In this document: positions 1 to 10,467 of the stretch, piece after piece | Position numbering within the stretch: the first letter of the stretch is position 1 | How the letters are laid out: each line of letters opens with the position of its first letter | NCBI GenBank assembly: GCA_025201705.1 | Contig: MU616612.1 | Coordinates: 18,386-82,385, forward strand | Direction: 5' to 3' | Length of the DNA stretch: 64,000 nt | Origin: Dissophora ornata | Taxonomy: Eukaryota > Mortierellomycota > Mortierellomycetes > Mortierellales > Mortierellaceae | Position numbers and translations under genes: made by a program | The notes under the pieces: generated by a model | Database searches by the model: none | What the model was told of the DNA's origin: nothing | The model's input: the letters and a program-made list of their open reading frames with translations, nothing else

Positions 1-475
1 ACTGGAGCCAGTTCGCTCCAGGCTGTAATATTCAGCAGCTACTTAGAAGGAATCGCAACAGCACATGCATATCACCCTGTAATAAATATTGTATAAGTAC
101 ACCAGAACTTTTACTCCGACTTGTACTCGGGCTGTCAGGCGTCGTTATCCCGCTGTTGTAGTTGAGGTAATGGGCAATGGACTGCCATGGTTTACTTGCA
201 GAAGATTGAGTTCCTTGACTCTGTCCCTCATTGTACAAACTGCTGCCAAAGATATCACGCAAGTAGTATGCCTTGAGGATGAGGTGCTCTTTCTTGCTCT
301 CCTTCCTATCCTATAGACTAGATTGATCTTCGTAGCTCTCCTAGAATATCTTACTAAGGCGATGGAATCCTACGAGCAATTCTACAAGCTATGGTCTTAT
401 TTCTATCAGAAATAATGATCGGTAAATTGTTTGCCAGTTCTGACAGTGCGTCCTCTACTTCCCTGTTTCCGGTGA

Positions 476-1375
476 TCACAGTATTGTATCTTGAAGAAAA
501 AGACTAATTATTTTTCGTGTGCGAATCGCTGCTTTTGTTTCGTCGTCTGCCTGTGATAGCAAATCCCCTGAAAATCCTGCTAAATAGGACATCCAACTGG
601 GGGTGTATATTGTAATTGGTATGTCTGCTGTCGATCCATAAACTTGAGGCGCTACCCGGCGTAATGTACAGGTGGCTATATGCCCGAAGCCACTCCGGAC
701 TTGGGCATCCTGTCTCTTCTTTTTAATAAAGATTCTTGTTCCATTGCTCACCGGAAACATCGAGCATCGACCTGGCTCAAGAAGAGTGTCTCCGTTATTA
801 AAGCCCGCTGTAATCAGATAATTGAACTTTCGTGCACCGATTACCAGCTTTGAAGTGGTTGTAATTGTCGCGAACATGAGTTGTCTTAAGGCCGCCAAGA
901 TACTGTGTTGTTTCCTCATCAGTTGGTACACTTGAGAATAAGACTCTGCATGAGGGTCCTCCAGTGAATCTTGATTGTATGTCTCAGCACATGTAATCTT
1001 GAACCTTTGTGTACCCGTGACAAGGATTGCCCCAACAATTCGTTCTAAGCCTGTGGACCCAGCGTCTTCAATTACAGAAAGACGTTCCGGGGTCAAATAC
1101 TCATGAGTTCTTCATCTATTGAATGCTTCTCGCGGTCCCCAGAGACGTTTTGTGATCGCTGTTATGATATATTCATCAATGCGATATGGACTACCGTTTA
1201 TAGACTCGATTGTAGATGCAACGACATTGGCTGGTACATCCAAACGTAGTCTCCTGTAAGCTGCAGCGTCATCCTCGGTGTCCTCTTGTGTCCGTTTCCT
1301 GGGTGTTGCTCGTCCCTTTCGAATAGATTCATCTCCTTGCTCTACGGCGAGTAAAGTAAATTTTAAATAATACAA
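476..1375 (-). pseudogene. Hypothetical multi-exon gene, interrupted by an in-frame TGA
   Basis: A reading frame on the minus strand stays open from about 1375 to 476 except for one TGA at 1114-1112. The part before the stop gives about 80 residues (charged start, then ...TKRLWGPREAFNR) and the part after it about 210 residues ending SLFLQDTIL with a TGA. Both parts share one frame and have coding-like composition, which suggests a single protein of about 290 residues broken by a nonsense change. A good acceptor (ttactcgccgtag) lies at about 1350, so an upstream exon may have existed. I see no splice sites that would remove the TGA, and no ATG opens the second half. I recognise no domain. It could also be a gene of a repeated family of this fungus; its position beside a transposase relic fits that. 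Function unknown. Confidence 0.4.
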
Positions 1376-2148
1376 AAAAATTAAAAAACAGCAGCGCCCA
1401 TCAATGAAAAATGACCAGATTCCTACAAAAAGCGGGCATTGTCATTTACGACTGACAATAACCATAATCATTACCTATCGCGTAAGTCGTGTTCGCATTT
1501 GTTGTGGGACAGAGAAGGAATAGAAGGATTGAGGTGAGCAATGTGGTAGGGAAGATAGGACGATTAAGGAAGGGACCAGATAGTTGAGAAGGGATGGAGG
1601 AGACCAGATGGCAGTGGAGGGTTGGAAGGAACTGATGATTAAGGAGGGAACTGATGATTGAGGATGATTGTTAATTTGTAATGAAAATAGCTCACAGTCT
1701 TGCTGTCTAGAAAATTATTTACTGCGCCCAGCATTCTTCAGCCCTACCAACGCGCTTTGGAAGCACTGAGTACTGCTGTTTTCATGTTGACACACAAATG
1801 AGTACGTGGAAAGACGTGGTGCAAAGTCTAAGAATACTACTGCTCCTCGGCCCGCAAAACAACCCTGTCGATTCCACGAGCTAACTAGAGCATATGGCAT
1901 GTGTGGTCAGTCTAAAGGTAGTCGAGGAAGCCAACAAAGTTTCGTCCTTCCACAAGGTGTCCACAATCACTCTCTTCCCCACCCAATTCGCCTAGGTGTA
2001 GTGTCACAGAGGGAGCTTACAAGAATCGTACGGACAGCCTCTGAGGTTCAGCCCATTCGTCTCAGAATGGGATCAGATCCAACGCCGCCAGTTACCGAGC
2101 TCCACCCTTGCCTCGCAAACCTTTCCCGCCTGTGGCACCATCGCTGAA
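1376..2148. other. Non-coding spacer with purine-rich short repeats
   Basis: No convincing gene. The stretch 1510-1680 is strongly purine-rich on the plus strand (GGAAGG and GGAGGG runs) and contains a short direct duplication around 1627-1660 in which GGAACTGATGATT appears twice. Open frames at 1715-2147 on both strands overlap each other and have no family resemblance. Confidence 0.4.
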
Positions 2149-3057
2149 CCATCCTCCAAGAGGCTAGAAAGGATTCATCGCTAAGCGCAATCCTTGCTCT
2201 TGAGGAGGGAGTAGGAACTACCCTGACCCGCTCCTCCAGCCTGATATCCGAGGATAGTCACATGTCTATACAAACTGCCTTCATGATGGAAAGGACTCTG
2301 GACATTGAAACTTGCATGCAAAATGATTCGGTTTATGGGTTTATCAACGACATGAGCCATGGCGAAGTCAATGTCACCTTTACATCGGCGTACTGTCCGG
2401 TCATCCAGAATACCATGCCTCTTGTCATATCGATCATGTATAGAAAGTCTGCCATTCACTATTCAAAACATTTCCGGCTTCAAGGAATGACGTGCGACTT
2501 TTTTTGATGCGGGGCGCGCCAGATTCGAGACGGCTATCCAGACTTACTATAACATTGGTGAGGACGAATCGATTAATCTAGACCACCATTATTGTTTTTA
2601 CGGGGTTCATTACAAGCGTTCCGTGACAAGGGTCCGAATAAACACGTCGATCATACCACAAGAGAAGGAGTTCGAATTCTACAAGGCAGCGCTTGAGTTG
2701 CCGAAGCGTCAGCTCTCCAAAGAAACGTTTGAGGCCCTGGCGTCCGATATGTGCAGGAACTTCCCAAGAGCCAAGAACTGGCTTTCATGGTACCTTCACC
2801 CTTCTCGAGGCAAACACATCTTTTCTTCACTAGGGGAGAGCTCACTACTTGGACTCTCCAAGAACACCAATGCACAGGAAAGCTTGGGCAAACTTTTTCA
2901 GTATTCTGCTGAAGGAGACACACTCTCGGCTGGCCAGGCTTACAAACATGTCTATCGCTTTATTACGAGGTTCGAGTACGACTACAAGGCTGCCAAGTTG
3001 GGAGTTACCCTGCAATATGGGGCGCCGCCAACTGCCAAGAGAATGAGGGAACCATAG
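2149..3057 (+). pseudogene. Relic of a transposase-derived (MULE/KDZ-like) protein, one frameshift
   Basis: Two plus-strand frames join into one product if a single base is dropped from the T7 run at about 2499-2505: the first frame runs from 2149 to the TGA at 2505-2507 and the second continues to the stop at 3055-3057. The first part carries the pattern of a strand-turn region followed by HYxKHF; the second has HHYCFYGVHYKRSVTRV and, further on, a Trp-rich NWLSWYLHPSRGKHIF segment and an NTNAQE motif. This order (Cys-His turn, Trp segment, N-T-N-A-Q-E) is what I know from a large family of fungal transposon-derived proteins often annotated as MULE- or KDZ-type. The N-terminal half, including the first catalytic acidic residue, is not recognisable. 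The family assignment is inference from motif layout. No terminal inverted repeats were found. Confidence 0.5.
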
Positions 3058-3593
3058 GCATGTTAGAGCCTGTGGATGAGGAAGAGAATATCAATGACAC
3101 CAGTGAAGAGGAAAGACGTCGAATGTGGCAAAGGCGTTGACAAGGTGAATGAGACAGATGTGAAGGATGGGGAGGATCCCATACCCTCTCGGTCTACACA
3201 TCAAGTACGTCGCGCAGGAGAGCTTACTATCGAGATGGACTTTCCACAGATGCTGTGGGAAGGAAAAGTCCACCGCCAACGTGCCGTACTTGCCGCTCCG
3301 TGCTTTATCCTTCATCAAAGATATGGATCAGTATAACGTTCTACTATCTCAAAGAGGCACGCATCAACGGGGCCACACTTACCCCAGACGAAAAAGGCCA
3401 GACTAGTGCTGCCTATGAAAGCGAATAAATGGAATGTGGAAGCGAGTTGGGAGTGTAGGAGTGAAATATGGGATGGATGATCCAGACTGCCATTTGAGTG
3501 GACCTATTTGACCTGGCGGCAACTCCCAAATTTAGCATATTCAACAGCAGACAAACCCACCAGGCAACGCATTGCCTTTTGTGACATCAGAAC
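3058..3593 (+). other. Spacer between transposase relic and CENP-M, decayed coding-like sequence
   Basis: Short overlapping frames occur in all three plus-strand phases between 3060 and 3410, interrupted by stops. They could be the decayed C-terminal part of the neighbouring transposase relic, but I cannot join them in a convincing way. The last 180 bases should contain the promoter of the CENP-M gene; no TATA box is obvious. Confidence 0.3.
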
Positions 3594-4749
3594 ATGGACT
3601 TCACGATTCCCCGATCCTCGGCTTCAATCCTGGCAAGCAATCGCTGGCGTGTTTTTCTGCTCATCTCTGATTGTATTTCTCGCGACGCGGCGGTGATTCC
3701 CAGAAGTACTAACCCATGACACGTCTTTTTTCGAATCTCGCCAGCTTGTAGGTCATGCAGGCATCGGGAAACGAAGGCTCGCTTCATACATTCGCTCAGA
3801 AATCACCCCACAGATCGTTGCTTCAAGGCCAATACACAACTCTGAGTCTATCGCAGCTGTAGCTAAAGGGACTGCATCAAAAACATCCAACACAGATGTT
3901 ACTTTCAGGACTGCAGAGACAGTTCCCCTTCAGATCCCTCCTCCTAACACAGGCATCCCAACCCTGACTCTCTTCCGGGATTTCAATACAGAAAGCTCCA
4001 GCAAGAAGCCATCTACAATAACTGGGACTGTTGTTGACTCTATAGCGCGGTATGATCTGATCCTTTTCATGGTCAACATGACGAACAAGGCGTCGTGGAA
4101 TGAATGCAAGGCTGCACTCCTCCAGCTAGACCCAGGCTGGTTCCTCGGTCGATGCGCTATCGTTGTTACTCGAGGTTAGTCTTCTGCTGCGGTGGAGGCG
4201 GTGGTACTTCATGGCGCTTTGTGCACCAAAAAAAAGTACAAGCTAATCGAGCAAAATTTTTCCTTGAACGTTTCCATGGCAGTGGCCGTTGTCTCCAAAT
4301 ATGCCTTCGACAGAGATGATATTTCAAATTTTGTCGACATATTTTACGACATACCCATAGCCTGGACTAATTTGGAAGTGGATTCAGAAGCTGCTTTGAC
4401 GGCGCTTCAGATCGTCAGGCTATTAGAGATTGGTGCTGGATACAGGAGACGGGGAGGTAACAGCTCCCTTGCCAGCTTATCAAGGACGTCCCCAGCAACA
4501 GCAGCAGCAGCGCTAGCCGCTACATCATTCACAGGCGGAGCGACAGTAAGACCAAAAACCCCGGCTGGAATGGCGGCGTCGCTGTCCTCCTTGTCAAGCG
4601 GTGCATATGTAGGGTCTAATCTTGGAAGCCGTATGACCTCGACATATCTGATGACGAAGAGTCCTGAAAAATATAACCTCCAGGAAACGACGCTGCCGGA
4701 TGAGGAAGTCTTGAGTAGTGCGGTGGCCGAGCTATATGGAGGACAATAA
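3594..4749 (+). CDS. CENPM: Kinetochore protein CENP-M homologue (pseudo-GTPase)
   Basis: Three exons, 3594-3632, 3745-4174 and 4283-4749, join in phase to a 311-residue protein. Intron 1 has a GC donor (CTG/GCAAGC) and a perfect TACTAAC branch site before its acceptor; intron 2 is GT-AG. The first splice produces SASILLVGHAGIGKRRLASYI, which lines up with the start of vertebrate CENP-M (ATILLVG...). Further matches are RYDLILFMVN, DPGWFLGR, WTNLEVDSE and the region around LLEIGAGY. CENP-M is a small-GTPase fold without nucleotide binding that sits in the CENP-H/I/K/M part of the constitutive centromere network and supports CENP-I. Residues 16-23 (GHAGIGKR) keep G-x4-G-K of a P-loop but have Arg instead of Ser/Thr. 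The protein is longer than the roughly 180-residue human form because of an insert after the first helix and a low-complexity Ala/Ser-rich tail. Confidence 0.85.
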
Positions 4750-5125
4750 ACCTTTTTTTCTATCACCACGAACACCATGGTAGCATTTTGTCATCTGCTG
4801 GGTCACGTGTGGTTATGATTGCCCGCTCCACGGAATTGCCCGCGGAGCAAGCGCGTCCGCCTTTTGTAAAGAACACCCCTGCTATACAAGTGTGATACGG
4901 GAGAGCCCATCAATTGCCGTGAGCGGGGAAGGTATCGTATGTGTGCTTGAACATTTATCCCGCTTCAACCCTCCTCTGTCCGAACGAAGATTCTCATATA
5001 AAGGACAATCTGCTGACCTTCATAATCCCCATTCACATAGACACCTCCCCCAGCCTAACTCGTCCCTCTTGAAATATAACTCACAAATCAAAAGGAACTG
5101 CACACGTAGCAAGCACAATCTAAAC

Positions 5126-6203
5126 ATGAACCACTTATTCCACCTCAAGCAACAAGACAGGATTGGATGGATCGGCCTTGGCGACATGGGCTACAACATG
5201 GCCAACAACCTTCAGCGCTATCTGGCCTCACTCCACCTCAATATGACCGTCTGGGATCGCGATCCGGCCAAGAGTGCAAAGATGCATCATCACGGCGCTC
5301 GTGTCGCAAAATCGATTGAGGATCTCGTCGCCCAGAGTAACATTGTAAGACGGTATTCTCTTCATTATTCTTTTATTTATCTCATTTCTATTGCTAACAC
5401 AAAAAAGATAATAGATTTTCACCTCCCAAGAAAATGATGCCGTCGTCGAAGAGATCTACGCGCAGTTGATTGACTTGGCAGGTCAGGTTGAACACCCTGT
5501 CGTCTTTGTTGAGACTTCGACAATATACCCTGCTCTTGCCACCAAGCTTTCGAACCAACTCTCTGCTCTGCCCCAGCATCACATCTATCTCCAGTGCCCA
5601 GTCTTTGGACGTCCAGACGTTGCCAAGGCCGCAAAATTGATCTGGGTCACGAGCGGCGACGACAAGACGATCAAGAAGTTGTGTCTTTACTTCACCACTA
5701 TGTCCAAGAGTATCATCCATCTCAAGACTGCAGACGTGGCCAAGGCTTGTAATTTCAAACTGATTGGCAATTTCTTTGTGGTCGGAACGATGGAACTGTT
5801 GGCAGAAGGGTTGACGTTAGCTGAGAAATCGAACATGGACCCAGAATCAATCTTGAAGTTCATTGAAGCTCTCTTCCCTGTGCCCACTTGGCTTGAGTAC
5901 AGTCGCAAGATGGTCGATGGTCATATCTCGCACAAGGTTGGAGGGTTCTCGGTTGATCTGGGATTGGAGGATGTGGGCCACGTAAGAAGGTTAGCCCAGG
6001 AGTCGGGCGCGTCCTTGCCCACGGCGGATTTGGCTTATACACACCTGAAGGCTGTGCAGGATCAAGGATTGGGTGATGAAGATTGGAGCAGCATGATCAA
6101 CTCCCTACAATCGGTGTCGGAGCATCCATCGTGTGTGAGGCAATCTAACGACGAAAGGAAAGAAGTGGCACATGCAGAGGCTAAAGCCGCGTGCAAAGTG
6201 TGA
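5126..6203 (+). CDS. 3-hydroxyisobutyrate dehydrogenase / beta-hydroxyacid dehydrogenase family protein
   Basis: Two exons, 5126-5344 and 5415-6203, split by a 70-base intron with donor GTAAGA, branch GCTAAC and acceptor TAG, give 335 residues. The N-terminus holds a Rossmann NAD(P)-binding turn GLGDMG (residues 17-22), followed by the family-typical DRDPAKSAKM strand that recognises the cofactor. The middle has VETSTIYP, and the helix ACNFKLIGN carries the likely catalytic Lys near residue 188. The C-terminal all-alpha NAD-binding_11-like part is complete. The start at 5126 puts the dinucleotide fold directly at the N-terminus; no mitochondrial presequence is seen, so a cytosolic enzyme is likely. 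Substrate cannot be told: the family includes 3-hydroxyisobutyrate, tartronate-semialdehyde and glyoxylate/succinic-semialdehyde reductases. AATAAA lies about 115 bases after the stop. Confidence 0.85.
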
Positions 6204-7731
6204 GCCTGCCTATTGTTAGCGTCTTGAAACAACTGCCTGCCTACCTTTTCTTTTAGATAGACCTCAAAGATAAGGCGCGGCGAGTAAAATAAGGTAGCTG
6301 TACATGGCAGATAGCGAGCAATAAAGCATACCAAGCTAGATGTTTAGTTCGATCCCAGAGTAAGAAATGTTCGCTGCTTGAATTTAGTGCAACGCGCGCG
6401 CCTCTGTGTTGGTCTGTGTAACGCAGTCGTAAATGCGGCTAAGCTCAACGCCAGGATAGAGCAGGAGGGATGAGCCGAACCTTTATTCACTAGCGCACCT
6501 ATTACTAGCTAGAGAAAAGGGTCTGTTCCCAACCGCCGGATTCATGCAGCTAAACGCACACGTCTGACCCCCTGAAGAGACACGCTGAAAACTGCGCACT
6601 TTTTGCAACGGTTTCTCGTACAGGCGCACCACCATGCAAACATACAGAAAGATGAGGCCGCGAGAATAGTCAGGGCCCTAGGGGGAGTAGACCTTTGTGT
6701 GAGAGTAAACGACTCCAACGGCAGAGGAAAAAATGCATGGGGCATTGGAGTCTGGAATCTGTGGCGTGAGCAATGCGCCCATATGCCATCCTTCTCACCC
6801 CCCTCATTGAGCATAGAGTAGACAATATGCCGCACCGATATCGAAAGGTATAATAGGAAACGTATGGGTCCCCAGGACCCGCTAGGTGATTTTCAGTGAC
6901 CGCAATGCCTCGTTTTTTCCGCTCAGGGGTCCTAGCGGGGATGTGACTTTGCGCGCAGTGTTTTTCCAAAGACAAATATTACAATCTGGATCAGGGGTAT
7001 AATCTGGAAGCGAAGATCCCAGTCCAACTGAACAATTCGGATATACGGCTTCTTTGGCTCTTGGCTAGCGTCTGATCCCGTGCTTGATGAGTGGATGGGA
7101 AAGCCTGCGGTTAGAAAAGAAGGCCCTTTGTCGTTGAGAGAACGGAAGTATTGTAATATCGGTGAGGGAGAGAAAGGCTTGTCACTGGACCAGAGATGAA
7201 GAAATCAAGCAAATCGGTGGGATGCCCTGGATGAAATGCGATAAACAATCAAACACCGATCAAATCAGCGGTGCTGGTTCCTGACCCCTGTCCCTGGGCC
7301 TGATTCACATTCATATAATTTTATTGGCAAATACAGTTACACTCTGGCCAGGGGCATCTCAGGCTCTGTAGGGATTGGCTGGAGCCACTTCATAAGCTGG
7401 ATGACAAAATTCAGACACTTTACCGTACTCAATACGTGCACCGCAGCCCCACCACACTTGGTGCTGTAGAATGTACCACGATCAAGGAGCTTGATTGTTA
7501 TTGTTTTGTCGCAGCCACTCGTATCCGCTTGGATGAATGAAATAACAATCGCGATCAAAAACTGCACGGGGCACAAGGCTGTCTTCTCATTCTCAGGGAG
7601 GCTGCCACGCTTACCCGATCCAATACGCTCGCATGGCTCTTAGTTCATCCAACTTGTCGTTGTTCAATCTGCGCCATAGCCACGCGCCTTTAATCTCAGC
7701 TACGGTACTTGAGGCAACAAAGAAAATCGTG
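6204..7731. other. Intergenic region without a supported gene
   Basis: About 1.5 kb separates the dehydrogenase from the RlpA-like gene. An AATAAA at about 6320 probably ends the dehydrogenase transcript. Other open frames (for example 6542-6835 minus) have biased Cys/Arg composition and no ATG context or homology I can name. A weak secreted-protein-like reading on the minus strand at 7337-7748 is discussed under rejected items. Confidence 0.4.
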
Positions 7732-7738
7732 TATAAAA
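7732..7738 (+). promoter_or_regulatory. TATA box of the RlpA-like gene
   Basis: The sequence GTATAAAAGG stands 111 bases before the ATG at 7843. It is followed by a pyrimidine-rich leader and an A/C-rich stretch just before the start codon, as in strongly expressed secreted-protein genes of fungi. Confidence 0.6.
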
Positions 7739-7842
7739 GGAGAGGCATTCGTTGACATTTACCCTCATCATCAGCTTCTCCACAGCCAAGAAAACAACAA
7801 CAAGTTCAATAAAACTTCCCCACCTCCACACAGTAACCAACC

Positions 7843-8238
7843 ATGACCATCTTCTACAAGCTCGCTATCCTCGCTACCGCTGCTCTCGCTGCCATGGCCG
7901 CCCCCATCACCACTGCCTCCGACAAGGTCTCTACCTCCAGCACCGGTCCCTTCACTGGTCGTGGCACCTGGTTCACTGACACGTTCGGATCCTGCGGCAA
8001 GTCCTTCAACACCAACGATTTGATCGTCGCCATGAACGCCGAGCAGATGGATGGCACAGCTCAGTGCGGTCGCACCGTTCGCATCACCGCCAACGGTCAA
8101 ACTGTCGATGCCACCGTTGTCGATACTTGCCCTTCCTCGTCCTGTTCCTCGGGTGCGTTGGACCTCTCCCAGGCTGTCTTCGAGCAGCTTGCCCCCTTGT
8201 CCCAGGGTGTCGTCCAGATCTCGTGGAAGTTCGTTTAA
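7843..8238 (+). CDS. Secreted RlpA-like double-psi beta-barrel (barwin-like) protein
   Basis: A single exon of 131 residues. Residues 1-19 form a signal peptide (hydrophobic LAILATAALAAMA with an Ala-rich cleavage region). The mature part has the double-psi beta-barrel pattern of fungal expansin/barwin-like small proteins: GRGTWF near the start, FGSCGKSF, then LIVAMN, AQCGRTVRI, and the end motif VDTCPSSSCSSGALDLS followed by a closing strand. Six Cys in the mature protein are consistent with disulphides. The Asp of VDTCP and the ALDLS element match the conserved RlpA/DPBB core. Such proteins act outside the cell, probably on wall or plant polysaccharide, without a proven catalytic activity. 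The gene has a TATA box 111 bases upstream. It converges with the HMG-box gene, whose stop is 558 bases away. Confidence 0.9.
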   Translation: MTIFYKLAILATAALAAMAAPITTASDKVSTSSTGPFTGRGTWFTDTFGSCGKSFNTNDLIVAMNAEQMDGTAQCGRTVRITANGQTVDATVVDTCPSSSCSSGALDLSQAVFEQLAPLSQGVVQISWKFV

Positions 8239-8796
8239 ATAAGAACAACTCGCGTGCAAGAACGAAGGGGGAGGAGGATGTTGGAGGCAGGCTTCCACTT
8301 CTACCCCTGATCCGCCTCATCTACGCATATAAATGTACCATACTTTGTATTTACTCTTCGGTGTTATAGAATTTCAATCACCACCACACATTCCGCTTTT
8401 CATGTTGACCATGATCATAGCAAGGAACCACCTATAGAATAAAAAAAGACTGACATTCACTCACAATCCGACAAGATCGAAGCTGGTTTACTTACTTTAT
8501 GATTCCTTTTTTTATTTATTGATTGATCTTCTCGTGGCACTGTCAAGTTCCAGATATTCAGGTGGGGTGAAGTGGTGAATAGATCGGGAGAGGGGGTGAG
8601 GAAAGCTCTTTATACGGACTTGGGAAATATCTCGTTCGTGACACCGGCGCTGATGACAAATTGGCAAGAGCCATATGTCGCTCGTGGCAAGGGTTCAATG
8701 GAACCTCAATCCTCACCAACACTGCCCTCAATGCAGGTGGGGGGTCATGTTTGTTTCAGATCCATTTACTTTGGGACTCCCCAAAATAGCATTGCA

Positions 8797-10467
8797 TCAC
8801 CAGCTCTGTAGAGCGCTGCTGTCGTTGGCAACCAGTCTTTCCCTGCATGGCCTATCATTTACAAAACCGGGTTGGAGATCTGGTCCCAGCGAGAACGACA
8901 TGTTCGAGGAGAAAGACGAACATGATGACAATGCTGGCGAGATATTCATATTCTGATCCATCATCATTGGCGCCATGAATGGAGACTCAATCTTCAACAA
9001 AGATATTTCTTGTTGGGCTTGCGAAGACGGAGATGAGAATTGAATCGGGCAAGGCAGAGCAGACGGAGATGAAGAAAAACTACTGGTCAGGCTAGGAGGT
9101 ATGAAGGTGCTATAGTCTGGGTGACTAGAGTCCGTGGTCGGCATGGCAGGGAAGTCCATGTCCAGTAAGAGCTGGAGTGACGTCTTCTCGACCGGTGACA
9201 TATGGAGTGCGGAAGGCGAAACCATCTGCAAACCAGCAGCAGTTTGCTCGGATGGGCTTGGCTGCCTGTATAGGCTGCTGCAAGTGTGATTATTACGCGC
9301 TAGTGATTTGACAGGACGATCCAAACTCATGGCTGGGGTAACGTTTGCTGTCGGTTGTTGTCCATAAAATACGCGTGGGAAATGATGCTCTTGACTTTGC
9401 GTGTGCGGTACGAAGACGCTATTTTCTTTAACTGAGGACCCGCTAGCGCCATCGCACGGCATCGTGCTGAGAGACCAAGGCCAGAGCATTGCGCCGGACT
9501 GATCAAAAAAAAATAGCGAGCTCATGGATGCTGCGGGGAGTGCTGACGTCGCCTTTGCTTCAGGCAGACGATGAGGGGGTTGGTGAGATAATGTGACCAT
9601 ACCCTGCGTGATCAAAGTTGACGAAGTCTTATGAGGGTAGCTGCATGAGAAAGGGAGTGAAGTTTCATCTAGGAAGCGTGACGAGGGTCGCTGGGCAAGG
9701 CAATCGTGCGTGATTTTACTTGACCCGAAAGAGTACTCAGGCTGCCTTGGGTCGTGGATAGCAACGGTATGACTATTATTTTTTACGGTAATGTAAGGAC
9801 ACCCATTTGAGAATATCGAAGGAGGGAGGAGGGAGGAGTGGCGTCTAGGCGCACGAGATCGTCGGTCCAGAATAGGCGGTGAAGTATAAAGGCTACGGCG
9901 GTGCACTAAGTTCGAGGGGTTCGAAGCAACCTTTTTTGCTACACGAGCAGCAGCTGCCATGGCCTTCTTGCCAGTGCCACGCTTTTTAGGGGTAAACTTG
10001 TAGTCGGGATGTTGGAGAAGGTGTAGCCGTTCTACTTCCTTGGCGAGTTGTGCATAGTAAGCCTTGCACTCTGGAGTTTCGGTGGCCCATTTGTCGCCCA
10101 AGAATCTAGAGAGGTCTGCAGCAATGCAATTCGGGTACTTTGCGACTTCATCCTTGCGGTAGAGAAAGAAAGCGTTGGGCGGACGAGGCACCTTCTTGGT
10201 GGGTTTAGGTGCGTCAAAGGCTGGCGTTATGCATGCTCCAGGCGACGAAGGAACAATGGTAGAAGATAGGAATTCAGTGTCTGATGGAAAACTGCAAAAG
10301 GGCGTGTCGGGCGACGGAGGCAAAGAAATCGTGGAAGAATATGGGGTCGAAGCGGTCGAGGCGGTGGAGGAGGTAGCGGTGACGGGGATTGTTGACGACA
10401 AAGACGATAAGGACGAGTAAGGGGAATAGCAATCCATTGGACCTGTGTGCTGATTCGAGTAGAACAT
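8797..10467 (-). CDS. HMG-box (MATA/Ste11-type) transcription factor
   Basis: One uninterrupted frame of 556 residues from ATG 10467. A Ser/Thr/Pro-rich N-terminus is followed by an HMG box at about residues 93-162: PRPPNAFFLYRKD, then IAADLSRFLGDKW, and HPDYKFTPKKR at its end. The NAFxLYR and HPDYKF.PKK signatures belong to the sequence-specific MATA_HMG/SOX-like subclass, not the abundant non-specific HMGB type. A Lys-rich stretch after the box is a likely nuclear signal. The remaining 390 residues are low complexity with Ser/Pro/Gln, typical of an activation region. Related fungal proteins (Ste11, Prf1/Rop1, sexM/sexP) govern mating and development; which of these this one matches cannot be told. 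The flanking genes are not those of the Mucoromycota sex locus. The gene is preceded by an unusually long gene-free region. Confidence 0.85.
   Translation of the reverse strand: MFYSNQHTGPMDCYSPYSSLSSLSSTIPVTATSSTASTASTPYSSTISLPPSPDTPFCSFPSDTEFLSSTIVPSSPGACITPAFDAPKPTKKVPRPPNAFFLYRKDEVAKYPNCIAADLSRFLGDKWATETPECKAYYAQLAKEVERLHLLQHPDYKFTPKKRGTGKKAMAAAARVAKKVASNPSNLVHRRSLYTSPPILDRRSRAPRRHSSLLPPSIFSNGCPYITVKNNSHTVAIHDPRQPEYSFGSSKITHDCLAQRPSSRFLDETSLPFSCSYPHKTSSTLITQGMVTLSHQPPHRLPEAKATSALPAASMSSLFFFDQSGAMLWPWSLSTMPCDGASGSSVKENSVFVPHTQSQEHHFPRVFYGQQPTANVTPAMSLDRPVKSLARNNHTCSSLYRQPSPSEQTAAGLQMVSPSALHMSPVEKTSLQLLLDMDFPAMPTTDSSHPDYSTFIPPSLTSSFSSSPSALPCPIQFSSPSSQAQQEISLLKIESPFMAPMMMDQNMNISPALSSCSSFSSNMSFSLGPDLQPGFVNDRPCRERLVANDSSALQSW

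Noticed and set aside
6320..6375. tRNA-like TTCGATCCC T-loop motif
   Set aside because: No acceptor stem or anticodon arm can be formed around it.
7337..7748. Small secreted Cys-containing protein on the minus strand (exon 7748-7615 with a signal-like start MPLLLYTIFFVASSTVAE, second exon ending at 7337)
   Set aside because: A phase-consistent splice exists only with a poor acceptor (ACGAG), and the first exon overlaps the TATA box of the plus-strand RlpA-like gene. Too weak without transcripts.
8797..10467. HMG-box gene as part of the Mucoromycota sex locus
   Set aside because: The sex locus is known to lie between a triose-phosphate transporter gene and an RNA helicase gene. Here the neighbours are an RlpA-like gene and TXNDC9, so a general HMG-box regulator is the safer call.
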